Positions 17,730 through 29,323 of a stretch of DNA of 64,000 bases are shown here, in pieces; position 1 is the first letter of the stretch; each line of letters starts with the position of its first letter. The DNA is from Secundilactobacillus malefermentans DSM 5705 = KCTC 3548 (GTDB taxonomy: Bacteria > Bacillota > Bacilli > Lactobacillales > Lactobacillaceae), in assembly GCF_001436395.1 (NCBI RefSeq), contig NZ_AZGJ01000001.1:1-64000 (forward strand), in the 5' to 3' direction. Under the pieces are notes generated by a model, which was given only the letters and a program-made list of their open reading frames with translations, was not told the DNA's origin and ran no database searches. The translations under genes and the position numbers were made by a program.

Positions 17730-17746
17730 AAAGGGAGGTCGATTCT

Positions 17747-20700
17747 TTGGTCGATGTAAATAAGTTCGAAAGCATGCAAATTGGCCTTGCTTCTCCAGAT
17801 AAGATCCGTAGTTGGTCTTATGGCGAAGTGAAGAAGCCTGAAACTATCAACTATCGAACGTTGAAACCTGAAAAAGATGGACTATTCGATGAACGAATCT
17901 TTGGTCCAACTAAAGATTGGGAATGTGCCTGTGGTAAGTACAAACGGATCCGTTATAAGGGTGTTGTTTGTGATCGCTGTGGTGTAGAAGTTACTCGTTC
18001 TAAAGTTCGTCGTGAACGAATGGGACATATTGAGCTTGCTGCCCCAGTTACTCACATCTGGTACTTCAAGGGTATCCCAAGTCGAATGGGACTTGTCTTG
18101 GATATGAGCCCAAGAGCACTAGAAGAGATTATCTACTTTGCATCATACGTTGTTATTAATCCTGGTAACACGCCATTAGAGAAGAAACAACTTCTTTCTG
18201 AACGTGATTATCGTGATAAGAAACTTGAGTATGGTAACAAGTTTGAAGCCGAAATGGGTGCAAACGCCATTCGTAAGCTTCTTAATGATGTTGATTTGGA
18301 AAAAGAAGTTACCGAACTTAAGGAAGAGCTTAAAGAAGCTACTGGACAAAAACGGACTCGTGCCGTTCGTCGTTTGGACATCCTTGAAGCCTTCGTTACA
18401 TCAGGTAACAAGCCGGAGTGGATGGTCATGGATACTGTTCCAGTTATCCCACCGGATCTTCGACCAATGGTTCAATTGGAGGGTGGCCGTTTTGCCACTT
18501 CTGACCTGAATGACTTGTACCGTCGAGTTATTAACCGTAACAACCGACTCAAACGTTTATTAGACTTGCATGCTCCTGGAATTATCGTTCAAAATGAAAA
18601 ACGGATGCTCCAAGAAGCCGTTGATGCTTTGATTGATAATGGTCGTCGTGGCCGTCCAGTTGCTGGTCCAGGTAACCGTCCATTGAAGTCTCTTTCACAT
18701 ATGTTGAAAGGGAAGCAAGGACGATTCCGTCAAAACCTTCTTGGAAAGCGGGTTGACTACTCAGGCCGTTCAGTTATTGATGTGGGACCTTCACTTCGTA
18801 TGAACCAAATGGGTCTACCCGTTCCAATGGCAATGGAATTATTCAAACCATTTATCATGAAGGAACTTGTTAAACGTAACTTAGCTTCAAACATCAAGAA
18901 TGCTAAACGCAAAATTGATCATGAAGATGAGGATGTCTTTACGGTTCTAGAAGATGTGATTAAGGAACATCCAGTGTTACTTAACCGAGCACCTACTCTT
19001 CACCGTTTGGGTATTCAAGCTTTCGAACCCGTTTTAGTTAGTGGTAAGTCTATGCGTCTTCATCCATTGGCTTGTGAAGCTTACAATGCCGATTTTGATG
19101 GGGATCAAATGGCTATTCACGTTCCTTTATCTGATGAAGCTCAAGCAGAAGCTCGTTTGCTAATGCTTGCCGCACATCATATTTTGGCACCTAAAGACGG
19201 AAAGCCAGTTGTGACGCCTTCTCAAGATATGGTTATTGGTAACTACTACCTAACTATGGAAGAAGCCGGTCGTGAAGGCGAAGGAATGATTTTCAAGGAT
19301 GGTAATGAAGCTGTTCTTGCCTATCGCAATGGTTTGGTTCACTGGCATTCACGTGTTGGTATTCAAACTTCTGCGCTTGAAACAAAACCATTTACAGACG
19401 AACAACGTTCAAAGATCTTGATGACAACCGTTGGTAAGATTATTTTTAATAATATTCTTCCTGGTTCATTCCCATATTTGAACGAACCAACAAACACTAA
19501 CTTGAATGGTTATGTACCTGATAAGTATTTCTTAGATAAGGGTGAAGACATTCATGATTATCTAAAGAACGCTGAAATCGTCTTACCATTTAAGAAGGGA
19601 TTCTTGAGTGACATCATTGCTGAAGTCTACAAGCAGTACAAGGTGACTGAAACGTCATTACTATTGGACCGCATGAAAGACTTAGGCTATGACGAATCGA
19701 CGCAATCTGGTTTGACAGTTGGTATTTCAGATATTACCGAAGTTAAAGAAAAGCCAGCAATCATTGAGGCAGCTCATAAACAGGTTTCTACTGTAACGAA
19801 GCAATTCCGTCGTGGCTTGATCACAAACCAAGAACGTTATGAACGTGTTATTGGAATTTGGAATGACGCCAAGGATGATTTGCAAGATAAGTTAATTCAT
19901 AATTTCGATCAACAGAACCCAATCTTTATGATGAGTGACTCTGGTGCTCGTGGTAACATTTCAAACTTTACTCAGCTTGCCGGTATGCGTGGCTTAATGG
20001 CCGCTCCTAACGGTGAAATCATGGAACTTCCTATTACTGCGAACTTCCGTGAGGGTCTCTCTGTGTTGGAAATGTTTATCTCAACCCATGGTGCCCGTAA
20101 AGGTATGACCGATACGGCCTTGAAGACTGCTAACTCAGGTTACTTAACCCGACGTTTAGTCGATGTTGCGCAAGACGTCATTGTTCGTGAAGTTGACTGT
20201 GGTACTGACAGAGGTTTGAAGATTAGTGCTGTTCTTGATGGAAATGAATTAATTGAACCACTTTATGACCGTATGTTGGGTCGTTATACGATGAAGTCAG
20301 TCGTAGATCCTAAGAGTGGCGACATTATTATTGGTAAGAACGAAATGATTGATGAAGACATTGCACAAAAGATTGTCGATGCCGGAATTGAAGAAGTAAC
20401 AATTCGTTCAGCCTTTACTTGTAACACTGTCCATGGTGTTTGTGAGCATTGTTATGGCCGTAACATGGCTACTGGTGACGAGGTTGAAGTTGGAGAAGCA
20501 GTTGGTACTGTTGCTGCTCAATCAATCGGTGAACCCGGTACTCAATTAACCATGCGTAACTTCCATACCGGTGGTGTTGCCGGAAACGAAGATATTACCC
20601 AAGGACTTCCCCGAATTCAAGAAATTTTTGAATCACGTAATCCAAAAGGTAAGGCTGAGATTACTGAAGTTACTGGTGTGGTTGAATCTATCGAGGAAAA

Positions 20701-21400
20701 CCCAGCAGAACGAACAAAGGACGTTACCATTAAGGGTGAATCAGATACTCGTTCATACACATTACCAATTAACGCTCGTTTACGAGTTGCTGAGGGCGAT
20801 ACCATTCGTCGTGGTTATGCGTTAAACGAAGGTTCAATTGATCCTAAGGAATTAATCCGAGTTCGTGATGTTCTTTCAACGGAAAATTACTTGCTTCATG
20901 AAGTTCAAAAGGTTTACCGTATGCAAGGTGTGACTATCTTAGATAAGCACGTTGAGATTATGGTTCGTCAGATGCTTCGTAAGGTAAGAATTATGGATCC
21001 CGGTGATACTGATGTATTACCTGGTACGTTGATGGATATTGCAGATTTCAAAGACGATAACTACAAGACTTTGATTTCTGGTGGCATTCCAGCAACTGCT
21101 CGTCCAGTTATTCTAGGAATTACTAAGGCTGCTCTTGAAACGAATAGTTTCTTGTCAGCTGCATCATTCCAGGAAACAACCCGAGTACTTACTGATGCTG
21201 CTATTCGCGGTAAGAATGATCCACTTGTTGGATTGAAAGAAAATGTTATTATCGGTAAGATTATTCCTGCAGGTACTGGTATGCCAGCCTACAGAAATAT
21301 CGAGCCTAAAGAAGCTGGTGACTCGTCTACGGAAGGTGTTTATTCAATTAATGAATTAGAACGCCGGATGAAGGCTGAGGAAGCAGAACAAAATAAATAA
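17747..21400 (+). CDS. rpoC: RNA polymerase subunit beta-prime
   Basis: Largest subunit of RNA polymerase. The 1217-residue protein has the N-terminal zinc ribbon ([20 protein letters not shown]), the catalytic Mg-binding motif NADFDGDQM near residue 447, and the second zinc site ([13 protein letters not shown]), then the trigger-loop region ([20 protein letters not shown]). TTG start with GGGAGGTCG upstream. Co-transcribed with rpoB and closed by a strong bidirectional terminator. Confidence 0.98.
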   Translation: MVDVNKFESMQIGLASPDKIRSWSYGEVKKPETINYRTLKPEKDGLFDERIFGPTKDWECACGKYKRIRYKGVVCDRCGVEVTRSKVRRERMGHIELAAPVTHIWYFKGIPSRMGLVLDMSPRALEEIIYFASYVVINPGNTPLEKKQLLSERDYRDKKLEYGNKFEAEMGANAIRKLLNDVDLEKEVTELKEELKEATGQKRTRAVRRLDILEAFVTSGNKPEWMVMDTVPVIPPDLRPMVQLEGGRFATSDLNDLYRRVINRNNRLKRLLDLHAPGIIVQNEKRMLQEAVDALIDNGRRGRPVAGPGNRPLKSLSHMLKGKQGRFRQNLLGKRVDYSGRSVIDVGPSLRMNQMGLPVPMAMELFKPFIMKELVKRNLASNIKNAKRKIDHEDEDVFTVLEDVIKEHPVLLNRAPTLHRLGIQAFEPVLVSGKSMRLHPLACEAYNADFDGDQMAIHVPLSDEAQAEARLLMLAAHHILAPKDGKPVVTPSQDMVIGNYYLTMEEAGREGEGMIFKDGNEAVLAYRNGLVHWHSRVGIQTSALETKPFTDEQRSKILMTTVGKIIFNNILPGSFPYLNEPTNTNLNGYVPDKYFLDKGEDIHDYLKNAEIVLPFKKGFLSDIIAEVYKQYKVTETSLLLDRMKDLGYDESTQSGLTVGISDITEVKEKPAIIEAAHKQVSTVTKQFRRGLITNQERYERVIGIWNDAKDDLQDKLIHNFDQQNPIFMMSDSGARGNISNFTQLAGMRGLMAAPNGEIMELPITANFREGLSVLEMFISTHGARKGMTDTALKTANSGYLTRRLVDVAQDVIVREVDCGTDRGLKISAVLDGNELIEPLYDRMLGRYTMKSVVDPKSGDIIIGKNEMIDEDIAQKIVDAGIEEVTIRSAFTCNTVHGVCEHCYGRNMATGDEVEVGEAVGTVAAQSIGEPGTQLTMRNFHTGGVAGNEDITQGLPRIQEIFESRNPKGKAEITEVTGVVESIEENPAERTKDVTIKGESDTRSYTLPINARLRVAEGDTIRRGYALNEGSIDPKELIRVRDVLSTENYLLHEVQKVYRMQGVTILDKHVEIMVRQMLRKVRIMDPGDTDVLPGTLMDIADFKDDNYKTLISGGIPATARPVILGITKAALETNSFLSAASFQETTRVLTDAAIRGKNDPLVGLKENVIIGKIIPAGTGMPAYRNIEPKEAGDSSTEGVYSINELERRMKAEEAEQNK

Positions 21401-21405
21401 TTTCG

Positions 21406-21442
21406 AAAAAGCATCTAGGAAATTTTCCTAGATGCTTTTTTT
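21406..21442. terminator. Bidirectional terminator between rpoC and the prepilin peptidase gene
   Basis: AAAAAGCATCTAGGAAA and its near-perfect complement (TTTTCCTAGATGCTTTTTTT) form a long symmetrical hairpin with A and T runs on both sides, serving both convergent genes. Confidence 0.92.
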
Positions 21443-22133
21443 AGTGGAGAAAAATATTGAACAAAATATATGAAGCCGTCAAATGAGGGATAAACGGAAT
21501 TTTTGGATTAGTGGAATAGAATTTGAAATGAACGAGGGCAGATAAACAAGCGATTAAGATAATGCTCGTTGTTAACGTTAGTCCGTCAATCCAAAAGATG
21601 ATGAACATGATGTCGATATCAGCTCCACCCATTTGAGAGATATACTTGCCAAATGGCTGAAAGATGAGCCAAGCAATGAGGAGAGCGAGAAATAGGCCTA
21701 GCTGGAATGACGTGAAAAGATTGTAAAGAGATGAGTTAATAAATAATATCGCGAGTAACCAAGTTGGAACCATCATCGAATCACAATCAAAGAGACTAAG
21801 CGCTAGCAGTAGAAACATGGAACTAGTTAAAAATAAGTTAGCAAGACTAAACGGAAAAGTTATCATTGCAGATGAAATAACGCCACCAGAGAACTCGATA
21901 AGGAACGATCGGAATCCAATTGGGTTGTAGCAGCTTCGACAACGGCCATGACAGTAGAGATACCCGAAGATTGGAGTGAGTTCCAACGGTGTTAACTTCT
22001 TTAAGCATGCGACACAATGAGATGGTGGGAAAACGATGGATTCTTGGCGGGAAAGTCTGTCTACTGTTGCATATATAAAAGAAGACATGGCGCTTCCAAA
22101 AATAAAAAGCAAAAAACGTAAATAGAATATCAA
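21441..22133 (-). CDS. comC: Type IV prepilin peptidase (ComC-like, A24 family)
   Basis: Membrane aspartyl peptidase that cleaves and N-methylates ComG-type pseudopilins, needed for the DNA-uptake pseudopilus. The 230-residue protein has the N-terminal A24 domain with two CxxC pairs (CVACLKK and CRSCYNP), about seven hydrophobic segments, one catalytic Asp in LFDCDSMMVP and the second in GGADIDIM. Family members usually have GxGD at the second site; here GAD. TTG start at 22133 with GAGGTG upstream on the minus strand. Lactobacilli usually carry a full late-competence set but natural transformation is seldom shown. The only large leftward gene here besides the DUF2187 gene. Confidence 0.88.
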   Translation of the reverse strand: MIFYLRFLLFIFGSAMSSFIYATVDRLSRQESIVFPPSHCVACLKKLTPLELTPIFGYLYCHGRCRSCYNPIGFRSFLIEFSGGVISSAMITFPFSLANLFLTSSMFLLLALSLFDCDSMMVPTWLLAILFINSSLYNLFTSFQLGLFLALLIAWLIFQPFGKYISQMGGADIDIMFIIFWIDGLTLTTSIILIACLSALVHFKFYSTNPKIPFIPHLTASYILFNIFLH

Positions 22134-22180
22134 ATAATCACCTCATTGATAAAATACGAAAAGGAATCGTTGATGTATTA

Positions 22181-22209
22181 TTGACACACTTTAAATGCCG
22201 TGGTATTCT
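22181..22209 (+). promoter_or_regulatory. Promoter of rpsL-rpsG-fusA
   Basis: Perfect TTGACA (22181-22186), 17-base spacer, TATTCT (22204-22209). The leader of about 160 bases includes a small hairpin, CTGCA/TGCAG at 22238-22250. Confidence 0.85.
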
Positions 22210-22373
22210 TTTAAAGGTGCTTTTTGTAGATAGGTTCCTGCATTATGCAGTCATGCTGACTGAAAACATTGCACATTAATTGAAACACGCAGGTCTTTTA
22301 TTTTTGTTTTGAAATGAACCGCCTGGATGTGTGGACTTAAAATCATATACGGAAAAGAAAGGAGGACTCTTAG

Positions 22374-22787
22374 ATGCCTACAATTAACCAATTGGTTCGT
22401 AAAGGTCGTAAATCTAGAAGTTCTAAATCAAATGCCCCAGCTTTAAACTTTGGGTATAACAGTTACAAGAAGAAGCAAGTTTCAAATCCAGCCCCACAAA
22501 AACGTGGTGTTGCTACTCGTGTTGGAACGATGACACCAAAGAAGCCTAACTCAGCTTTACGTAAGTATGCTCGTGTCCGTCTTTCTAACTTAATTGAAGT
22601 AACTGCATATATTCCTGGTATTGGTCACAACTTGCAAGAACATAGTGTTGTTTTAATTCGTGGTGGCCGTGTTAAGGATTTACCTGGTGTACGTTATCAC
22701 GTTATCCGTGGTGCTTTAGATACTGCCGGTGTTGAAGATCGTCGTCAAAGCCGTTCTAAGTATGGTACCAAGAAGCCTAAGGAATAA
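22374..22787 (+). CDS. rpsL: 30S ribosomal protein S12
   Basis: Decoding-centre protein of the small subunit. The 137-residue sequence contains TPKKPNSAL and [14 protein letters not shown], the two segments where streptomycin-resistance changes occur; both lysines are wild type. The strong AAAGGAGG lies just before ATG 22374. First gene of the str operon, followed by rpsG. Confidence 0.98.
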   Translation: MPTINQLVRKGRKSRSSKSNAPALNFGYNSYKKKQVSNPAPQKRGVATRVGTMTPKKPNSALRKYARVRLSNLIEVTAYIPGIGHNLQEHSVVLIRGGRVKDLPGVRYHVIRGALDTAGVEDRRQSRSKYGTKKPKE

Positions 22788-22860
22788 ATTAAATTAAAAT
22801 GACCTGAAGTGCATTGCGAAGACGATGACTTCAGTCGATTGATACGAGGAGGATATATAG

Positions 22861-23331
22861 ATGCCAAGAAAAGGAAACGTACAAAAACGTGAAGTCCTTC
22901 CTGATCCAATTTACAATTCAAAGATGGTTACTCGTTTGATTAACCACTTGATGATGGATGGACGTCGTGGAACTGCATCACAAATTTTATATGGTGCATT
23001 TGACTTAATCAAGAAGGAAACAAACAATGACCCCGTTGAAGTGTTCGATGAGGCTATGAAGAATGTTATGCCAGTATTGGAAGTTAAAGCTCGCCGTGTT
23101 GGTGGTTCTAACTACCAAGTTCCTATTGAAGTTCGACCGGATCGTCGTTCAACATTGGCTTTACGTTGGATTGTTAACTACTCACGTTCACGTGGAGAGC
23201 ATACAATGACTGAACGTTTAGGTCGCGAAATCATGGATGCTGCAAATAACACAGGTGCTTCTGTTAAGAAGCGTGAAGACACGCATAAAATGGCAGATGC
23301 TAACCGTGCCTTTGCTCACTATCGTTGGTAA
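22861..23331 (+). CDS. rpsG: 30S ribosomal protein S7
   Basis: Primary 16S rRNA-binding protein that nucleates the 30S head and, in E. coli, is the translational repressor of its operon. 156 residues, with the conserved [16 protein letters not shown] start and [16 protein letters not shown]. The 73-base gap from rpsL contains a hairpin (TGAAGT/ACTTCA) that could be a regulatory or processing site. GAGGAGG precedes ATG 22861. Confidence 0.98.
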   Translation: MPRKGNVQKREVLPDPIYNSKMVTRLINHLMMDGRRGTASQILYGAFDLIKKETNNDPVEVFDEAMKNVMPVLEVKARRVGGSNYQVPIEVRPDRRSTLALRWIVNYSRSRGEHTMTERLGREIMDAANNTGASVKKREDTHKMADANRAFAHYRW

Positions 23332-23418
23332 AATCAGCCTCGATGTCGTAGTAAAGTACCAGGGATGTTTCTTCATTTAATGCAATAAGCATAACTGGAA
23401 GATTACGAAAATTGAGGG

Positions 23419-23456
23419 AGATGGCTATAGCAATCATGGTATGGCCATCTTTTTTA
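23419..23456 (+). terminator. Terminator-like hairpin between rpsG and fusA
   Basis: AGATGGCTATA (23419-23429) pairs with TATGGCCATCT (23440-23450) with one G-T pair, followed by TTTTTTAA. It may only reduce transcription into fusA, since no separate fusA promoter is clear in the 162-base gap. Confidence 0.75.
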
Positions 23457-23493
23457 ACAAAGTTAATTAATTGAGAGGAGTTACACACTTAAC

Positions 23494-25593
23494 ATGGCTA
23501 ATACACGAGCATTTCCGCTAGAAAAAACACGGAATATCGGAATTATGGCACATATCGATGCCGGTAAGACGACAACTACTGAACGTATTTTGTACTACAC
23601 TGGTAAAATTCATAAAATTGGTGAAACCCATGATGGTGCTTCACAAATGGACTGGATGGCCCAAGAACAAGAACGTGGTATTACGATCACCTCAGCTGCT
23701 ACAACAGCTGAATGGAAGGGTCACCGAGTTAACATTATCGATACCCCAGGTCACGTTGACTTTACTGTTGAAGTTGAACGTTCACTTCGAGTATTAGATG
23801 GTGCTATCGCCGTTCTTGATGCGCAAGCAGGTGTTGAACCTCAAACTGAAACAGTTTGGCGTCAGGCTTCTGACTACAACGTTCCCCGTATCGTTTTCGT
23901 TAACAAGATGGATAAGATTGGTGCAGACTTTGACTTTTCTGTAAGATCAATTGGTGACCGTTTACAAGCTAATGCACATGCTGTGCAAATGCCAATCGGT
24001 GCCGAAGATAACTTCGAAGGTGTCATTGATCTTATCGAAATGAAGGCTGACCTTTATGACGAAGATGAATTAGGAACTGAATGGGACACAGTTGATGTTC
24101 CTGATGACTATAAAGAAGAAGCACAAAAACGTCGCGATTCACTTGTTGAAGCAGTTGCTGACGTTGATGATGACATCATGGAGAAGTATCTTGAAGGTAC
24201 TGAAATTACAAATGATGAACTCAAAGCTGCTATTCGTAAGGCAACACTTGATCTTGAATTCTTCCCAGTGTTAGCTGGTTCAGCATTCAAGAACAAAGGT
24301 GTTCAAATGATGATGGATGCGGTTATTGATTACTTACCATCACCATTGGATGTTCGTCCATACAATGCCACTGATCCAGCAACTGACGAAGCAATCGAGC
24401 TTCGTGCTGATGATGATGCTAGCTTTGCTGCATTAGCATTTAAGGTTGCAACCGACCCATTCGTTGGTCGTTTAACTTATATTCGTGTTTACCAAGGTTC
24501 ACTAGAATCTGGTTCATACGTTTTAAACGCAACCAAGGACAAGCGTGAGCGTGTTGGTCGTTTACTTCAAATGCATTCAAATCACCGTCAAGAGATTCCT
24601 GAAGTATTCTCAGGTGATATTGCAGCTGCTATTGGTTTGAAGAACACAACAACTGGTGACTCACTTACTAGTGTTGACCGTCCTCTTCATCTTGAATCAA
24701 TGGAATTCCCTGACCCAGTTATTCAGGTTGCCGTTGAACCTAAGACGAAAGCCGATCAGGATAAGATGAACAACGCTTTACAAAAGCTATCTGAAGAAGA
24801 TCCTACATTTAAAGCTGAAACTAACCCTGAAACTGGCGAAACTTTGATTGCTGGTATGGGAGAACTTCATTTGGACATTATCATTGACCGTATGAAACGT
24901 GAATTTAAGGTTGAAGCGACTGTTGGTGCTCCTCAAGTTGCCTATCGTGAAGCATTTACGAAAGCTGCTTCTGCACAAGGTAAATTCGTTCGTCAATCAG
25001 GTGGTAAAGGTCAATATGGTGACGTTTGGATTGAATTTACACCAAATGAAGCTGGTAAAGGATTTGAATTCGAAGACGCTATTGTCGGTGGTGTTGTGCC
25101 ACGTGAATTTATTCCATCAGTTGAACAAGGTTTGAAGGAGTCATTGGCAAATGGTGTTCTTGCTGGATATCCAGTTGTTGATGTTAAGGCTAAGCTATAT
25201 GATGGTAGTTACCATGATGTCGATTCAAGTGAAGCAGCGTTTAAGGTTGCTGCATCAATGTCATTACGTAACGCATCTAAAAAGGCTGCACCAGTTATCT
25301 TGGAACCAATCATGAAAGTTGATATCGTCGTTCCTGAAGAGTACATGGGTGACATTATGGGTCAAGTTACCGCTCGTCGTGGACGTGTTGAAGGTATGGA
25401 AGATCGTGGAAATGCTAAGCAAATCCATTCATATGTTCCTCTATCTGAAATGTTCGGTTACGCAACGACTCTTCGTTCAGCATCACAAGGACGTGGTACA
25501 TTTACCATGGCCTTCGATCACTACGAAGCAGTACCAAAGAGTATCCAAGCTGATATTATTAAGAAAAATGGTGGCACACCAGCTGCTGAATAA
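23494..25593 (+). CDS. fusA: Translation elongation factor G
   Basis: Translocation GTPase. The 699-residue protein has G1 [10 protein letters not shown]2/G3 with [11 protein letters not shown] and DTPGHVDF, and G4 NKMDKIGAD, then the four ribosome-binding domains with normal length. No tuf gene follows, unlike in E. coli. GAGAGGAG precedes the start. A terminator follows. Confidence 0.98.
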   Translation: MANTRAFPLEKTRNIGIMAHIDAGKTTTTERILYYTGKIHKIGETHDGASQMDWMAQEQERGITITSAATTAEWKGHRVNIIDTPGHVDFTVEVERSLRVLDGAIAVLDAQAGVEPQTETVWRQASDYNVPRIVFVNKMDKIGADFDFSVRSIGDRLQANAHAVQMPIGAEDNFEGVIDLIEMKADLYDEDELGTEWDTVDVPDDYKEEAQKRRDSLVEAVADVDDDIMEKYLEGTEITNDELKAAIRKATLDLEFFPVLAGSAFKNKGVQMMMDAVIDYLPSPLDVRPYNATDPATDEAIELRADDDASFAALAFKVATDPFVGRLTYIRVYQGSLESGSYVLNATKDKRERVGRLLQMHSNHRQEIPEVFSGDIAAAIGLKNTTTGDSLTSVDRPLHLESMEFPDPVIQVAVEPKTKADQDKMNNALQKLSEEDPTFKAETNPETGETLIAGMGELHLDIIIDRMKREFKVEATVGAPQVAYREAFTKAASAQGKFVRQSGGKGQYGDVWIEFTPNEAGKGFEFEDAIVGGVVPREFIPSVEQGLKESLANGVLAGYPVVDVKAKLYDGSYHDVDSSEAAFKVAASMSLRNASKKAAPVILEPIMKVDIVVPEEYMGDIMGQVTARRGRVEGMEDRGNAKQIHSYVPLSEMFGYATTLRSASQGRGTFTMAFDHYEAVPKSIQADIIKKNGGTPAAE

Positions 25594-25645
25594 TAAAATA
25601 ATCTAGAAAAATTTTGAATATTAAAATTAATAGTAGATTATAGCG

Positions 25646-25675
25646 AAAAGTCCTTGCATAAAGGGCTTTTTTTTT
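25646..25675 (+). terminator. Rho-independent terminator after fusA
   Basis: AAAAGTCCTT (25646-25655) pairs with AAGGGCTTTT (25661-25670) with one G-T pair, followed by a long T run. Confidence 0.88.
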
Positions 25676-25724
25676 GTACCATGTACTAGTGCTGGTTTTT
25701 ACAGGATAATACTATCTGTCGGCA

Positions 25725-25835
25725 TATTCATAGCGTTGATGTGGAAGGTTGCGACACACCCGGCCGCTTTGCCATAGGGTGTGGCGGTAATTTTCACGGA
25801 GTTAGTCTTATTTTTCAAAATAGACGAAGGAGGGA
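25725..25835 (+). promoter_or_regulatory. Structured leader of the S10 ribosomal operon
   Basis: Before rpsJ, CACACCC (25755-25761) pairs with GGGTGTG (25777-25783) around a GC-rich loop, flanked by more complementary short segments. The GC-rich block stands out in AT-rich surroundings, as expected for a conserved r-protein leader. That it is autoregulatory is inferred. A possible -10 box (GATAAT, 25705-25710) lies upstream without a good -35. Confidence 0.5.
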
Positions 25836-25840
25836 ACACA

Positions 25841-26149
25841 ATGGCAAAACAAAAAATTCGTATTCGTTTGAAAGCGTACGAACACCGTATTTTGGATCAA
25901 TCAGCGGATAAAATCGTTGAAACAGCAAAGAGAACTGGTGCCACAATTTCTGGCCCAATTCCATTGCCAACTGAGAGAACCATTTATACCGTTTTACGTT
26001 CACCACATAAGTTTAAGAAGTCACGTGAACAGTTCGAAATGCGTACTCACAAGCGTTTAATCGATATTGTTAATCCAACACCAAAGACAGTTGACTCATT
26101 AATGAAGCTCGACTTGCCAAGTGGTGTAGATATCGAAATCAAATTATAA
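25841..26149 (+). CDS. rpsJ: 30S ribosomal protein S10
   Basis: Head protein of the 30S subunit, also NusE in transcription antitermination complexes. 102 residues starting [22 protein letters not shown] 25841 is preceded by GAAGGAGGG; longer upstream frames lack this. It opens the S10-spc-alpha superoperon, which runs without a clear terminator to adk. Confidence 0.98.
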   Translation: MAKQKIRIRLKAYEHRILDQSADKIVETAKRTGATISGPIPLPTERTIYTVLRSPHKFKKSREQFEMRTHKRLIDIVNPTPKTVDSLMKLDLPSGVDIEIKL

Positions 26150-26188
26150 TTTTCAAAAAAATAAATACAATATATCGGAGGTGTACTC

Positions 26189-26824
26189 ATGACCAGAAAA
26201 GGAATCTTAGGTAGAAAAGTCGGTATGACGCAAGTGTTTACTCAAAACGGAGAGTTAGTTCCAGTTACAGTAGTTGAAGCAACTCCAAACGTTGTTTTAC
26301 AAGTTAAGACAATGGAAAACGATGGCTACGAAGCTGTACAACTTGGTTTCTCAGACAAACGCGATGTGTTAAGCAACAAACCGGAACAAGGTCATGTAGC
26401 AAAAGCAAAAACGGCTCCTAAGCGCTTCATTCGTGAAATCAAAAATGTTGAGCTGGGAGATTACAAGGTAGCAGATGAAATTAAAGTTGATATCTTCAAC
26501 GAAGGCGAATATGTTGACGTAACGGGTACAACTAAGGGTCATGGATACCAAGGTAACGTTCATAAGGATGGACAAAGCCGTGGACCAGAAACCCACGGTT
26601 CTCGTTATCACCGTCGTCCAGGTTCATTAGGTGCCATCATTAACCGTGTATTCCCAGGAATGAAGTTACCAGGTCGTATGGGTAACAACACAGTTACTGT
26701 TCAAAACTTAAAGATTGTTCGTGCAGACACAGATAACAACGTATTGTTAATTAAGGGTAACGTCCCCGGTGCTAACAAGTCGTTTGTTGAAGTGAAGAGT
26801 GCGATTCGCGCACCAAAAAAATAA
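26189..26824 (+). CDS. rplC: 50S ribosomal protein L3
   Basis: Binds near the peptidyl transferase centre and starts 50S assembly. 211 residues with the [17 protein letters not shown] start and the conserved [18 protein letters not shown] region. CGGAGGTG precedes ATG 26189. Confidence 0.98.
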   Translation: MTRKGILGRKVGMTQVFTQNGELVPVTVVEATPNVVLQVKTMENDGYEAVQLGFSDKRDVLSNKPEQGHVAKAKTAPKRFIREIKNVELGDYKVADEIKVDIFNEGEYVDVTGTTKGHGYQGNVHKDGQSRGPETHGSRYHRRPGSLGAIINRVFPGMKLPGRMGNNTVTVQNLKIVRADTDNNVLLIKGNVPGANKSFVEVKSAIRAPKK

Positions 26825-26842
26825 GAAAGGAGGAGAATATAA

Positions 26843-27466
26843 ATGACTAGCGTAACCTTATTCAAGCAGAATGGTTCTGAAAATGGCAACATTGATTTGA
26901 GTGATGCAATTTTCGGAATAGAACCAAATGACAACGTCGTATTCGATGCCGTTTTGATGCAACGTGCTTCACTCCGTCAAGGAACTCATGCAGTTAAAAA
27001 CCGTAGTGCAGTTCGTGGTGGTGGTAAGAAGCCATGGCGTCAAAAGGGAACCGGCCGAGCTCGTCAAGGCTCAACAAGATCGCCACAATGGGTTGGTGGT
27101 GGTACAGTCTTCGGACCTACTCCTCGCTCATACCGTTATCACTTACCACGTAAAGTTTCTCGTTTAGCTTTGAAGTCAGTATTATCACAAAAGGTCTTGG
27201 ATTCAAGCTTTGTGGTTGTTGATGAATTAAGCTTCAAGGAACCAAAAACAAAGGAATTTTCAAATGTTTTAGCAGGTCTTAAATTAGACACTAAGACATT
27301 AGTAGTACTTGAGGATGGCAATGATAATGCCGCACTTGCAGCTCGTAATTTAAGCAACGTAAAGGTAATTGGCGCCGATGGCGTTAATGTTCTTGACGTA
27401 ATAAATAGCGACAAAGTGGTCATTACTAAAACTGCCCTCTCTCAAGTAGAGGAGGTGCTCGCATAA
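26843..27466 (+). CDS. rplD: 50S ribosomal protein L4
   Basis: Lines the peptide exit tunnel; in E. coli it also represses the S10 operon. 207 residues with the tunnel-loop region [20 protein letters not shown], where macrolide-resistance changes occur; it looks wild type. Its stop overlaps the rplW start by one base (TAATG). Confidence 0.98.
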   Translation: MTSVTLFKQNGSENGNIDLSDAIFGIEPNDNVVFDAVLMQRASLRQGTHAVKNRSAVRGGGKKPWRQKGTGRARQGSTRSPQWVGGGTVFGPTPRSYRYHLPRKVSRLALKSVLSQKVLDSSFVVVDELSFKEPKTKEFSNVLAGLKLDTKTLVVLEDGNDNAALAARNLSNVKVIGADGVNVLDVINSDKVVITKTALSQVEEVLA

Positions 27467-27753
27467 TGGAATCACGCGATATTATTTTACGCCCAGTTGT
27501 TACTGAAGCATCTACTGCTTTATTTGATGACAAGCGTTATACGTTCGACGTTGATGTACGGGCAACCAAAACACAAGTCAAAAAAGCCGTTGAGGATATT
27601 TTTGATGTTAAAGTTGTCAAAGTTAATATTATGAATGTTAAAGGCAAGTTAAAGCGCCAAGGTCGTTACGAAGGCTATACTAAGAAGCGTCGTAAGGCTA
27701 TTGTCACTTTATCTTCCGATTCAAAAGAAATTCAATTATTCGCCGAAGAATAA
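27466..27753 (+). CDS. rplW: 50S ribosomal protein L23
   Basis: Sits at the tunnel exit and docks trigger factor and SRP. 95 residues starting [19 protein letters not shown] 27466 shares a base with the rplD stop, indicating translational coupling; GGAGGTG lies in the end of rplD. Confidence 0.98.
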   Translation: MESRDIILRPVVTEASTALFDDKRYTFDVDVRATKTQVKKAVEDIFDVKVVKVNIMNVKGKLKRQGRYEGYTKKRRKAIVTLSSDSKEIQLFAEE

Positions 27754-27782
27754 GCGAAAATTTATTTTAGGAGGAAAACAAC

Positions 27783-28619
27783 GTGGCGCTAAAAGTATAT
27801 AAACCAACTAGTAATGGCCGTCGAAATATGACTAGTCTTGATTACAGTCAAGTAATCACTAAGTCAAAGCCCGAAAAGTCATTATTAGAGTCAAAGAGCC
27901 ATACTGCAGGACGTAACAATTATGGTCACATGACTGTTCGTCACCGTGGTGGCGGTAACAAAACGAAGTACCGTATTATTGATTTCAAGCGTACCAAGGA
28001 TAACGTGCCAGCAACAGTAAAGGGAATTGAGTATGACCCAAATCGTACTGCAAATATCGCCTTACTTGTTTATGCTGATGGTATCAAGACATACATCCTC
28101 GCTCCAAAGGGCTTAAAGGTTGGAGATAAGGTTGCATCAGGTACTGATGTTGATATTAAGATTGGTAATGCATTGCCATTGCAAAACATTCCAGTTGGTA
28201 CAACGATCCATAATATCGAATTGAAGCCTGGTAAGGGTGGACAACTTGTTCGTTCTGCTGGTGCATCTGCACAGCTATTAGGTAAGGAAGGCAAATATGC
28301 CCTTGTACGTTTAACTTCTGGCGAAGTTCGTATGATCTTATCTGTTAACCGTGCAACAATCGGTGTTGTTGGAAATGAAGAACATGAGCTAGTTAACATA
28401 GGTAAAGCTGGACGTAACCGTTGGGTTGGTAAGAGACCACATACTCGTGGATCTGTAATGAACCCTAATGATCACCCTCATGGTGGTGGTGAAGGTAAAG
28501 CTCCAATCGGTCGTCCATCACCTCTTTCTCCATGGGGTAAGAAGACCATTGGTAAGAAGACGCGTTCTAAGAGAGCTCGTTCAGAGAACTTCATTGTGCG
28601 TCATCGTAAGAGTAAATAA
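27783..28619 (+). CDS. rplB: 50S ribosomal protein L2
   Basis: Supports subunit joining and peptidyl transfer. 278 residues with GTG start behind AGGAGG; the conserved histidine is in [18 protein letters not shown]. Length normal. Confidence 0.98.
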   Translation: MALKVYKPTSNGRRNMTSLDYSQVITKSKPEKSLLESKSHTAGRNNYGHMTVRHRGGGNKTKYRIIDFKRTKDNVPATVKGIEYDPNRTANIALLVYADGIKTYILAPKGLKVGDKVASGTDVDIKIGNALPLQNIPVGTTIHNIELKPGKGGQLVRSAGASAQLLGKEGKYALVRLTSGEVRMILSVNRATIGVVGNEEHELVNIGKAGRNRWVGKRPHTRGSVMNPNDHPHGGGEGKAPIGRPSPLSPWGKKTIGKKTRSKRARSENFIVRHRKSK

Positions 28620-28668
28620 AGCAACCGCCTATTGAATGAATAACCATAAATGAAGAGGAGGTTTCATA

Positions 28669-28947
28669 ATGGGTCGTAGTTTAAAAAAGGGACCTTTTGC
28701 CGATCAACATCTTTTAAAGAAGATTGAGGCGCAAAAGGACCAAGATAAAAAGTCTGTTATAAAGACTTGGTCTCGTCGTTCTACTATCTTCCCAAGCTTC
28801 ATTGGCTATACGATCGCCGTTTACGATGGTCGTAAAAATGTCCCTGTCTTCATTCAAGAAGACATGGTCGGTCATAAGCTTGGCGAATTCGTACCAACTC
28901 GTACATTCCGAGGACATGGTACCGATGATAAGAAGACGCAGGTATAA
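28669..28947 (+). CDS. rpsS: 30S ribosomal protein S19
   Basis: 30S head protein paired with S13. 92 residues starting [23 protein letters not shown] precedes ATG 28669. Confidence 0.98.
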   Translation: MGRSLKKGPFADQHLLKKIEAQKDQDKKSVIKTWSRRSTIFPSFIGYTIAVYDGRKNVPVFIQEDMVGHKLGEFVPTRTFRGHGTDDKKTQV

Positions 28948-28963
28948 ATAAGGAGGATAACCA

Positions 28964-29311
28964 ATGGCTGAACAAGTTACATCAGCAAAAGCAACGGCGA
29001 AAACAGTTCGTATTGCCGCTCGTAAGGTCCGCCTTGTAGTTGATCTTATCAGAGGTAAAAGCGTAGCTGAAGCAATTTCAATTTTGAAATTCACACCACG
29101 TGGTGGCTCGCCAATTGTAGAAAAAGTATTAATGTCAGCAGTAGCAAATGCTGAAAATAATTTCGACTTAGATCGCCAAGATTTAGTTGTTAGTGAAGTT
29201 TTTGTAAATGAAGGTCCTACTCTTAAGAGATTCCGTCCTAGAGCAAAGGGTTCTGCTTCACCAATCAACAAGCGGACAAGTCATATCACTGTAGTCGTAT
29301 CTGAAAAATAG
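28964..29311 (+). CDS. rplV: 50S ribosomal protein L22
   Basis: Exit-tunnel protein. 115 residues with [17 protein letters not shown] and the tunnel hairpin [20 protein letters not shown]; no insertion or deletion of the kind seen in macrolide-resistant mutants. Spaced 16 bases from rpsS. Confidence 0.97.
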   Translation: MAEQVTSAKATAKTVRIAARKVRLVVDLIRGKSVAEAISILKFTPRGGSPIVEKVLMSAVANAENNFDLDRQDLVVSEVFVNEGPTLKRFRPRAKGSASPINKRTSHITVVVSEK

Positions 29312-29323
29312 GAGGGATAACGC

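Noticed and set aside
28714-29271. 185-codon frame on the minus strand across rpsS and rplV
   Set aside because: Fully antisense to conserved ribosomal genes; no ribosome site and no family likeness. It is a shadow of the coding strand.
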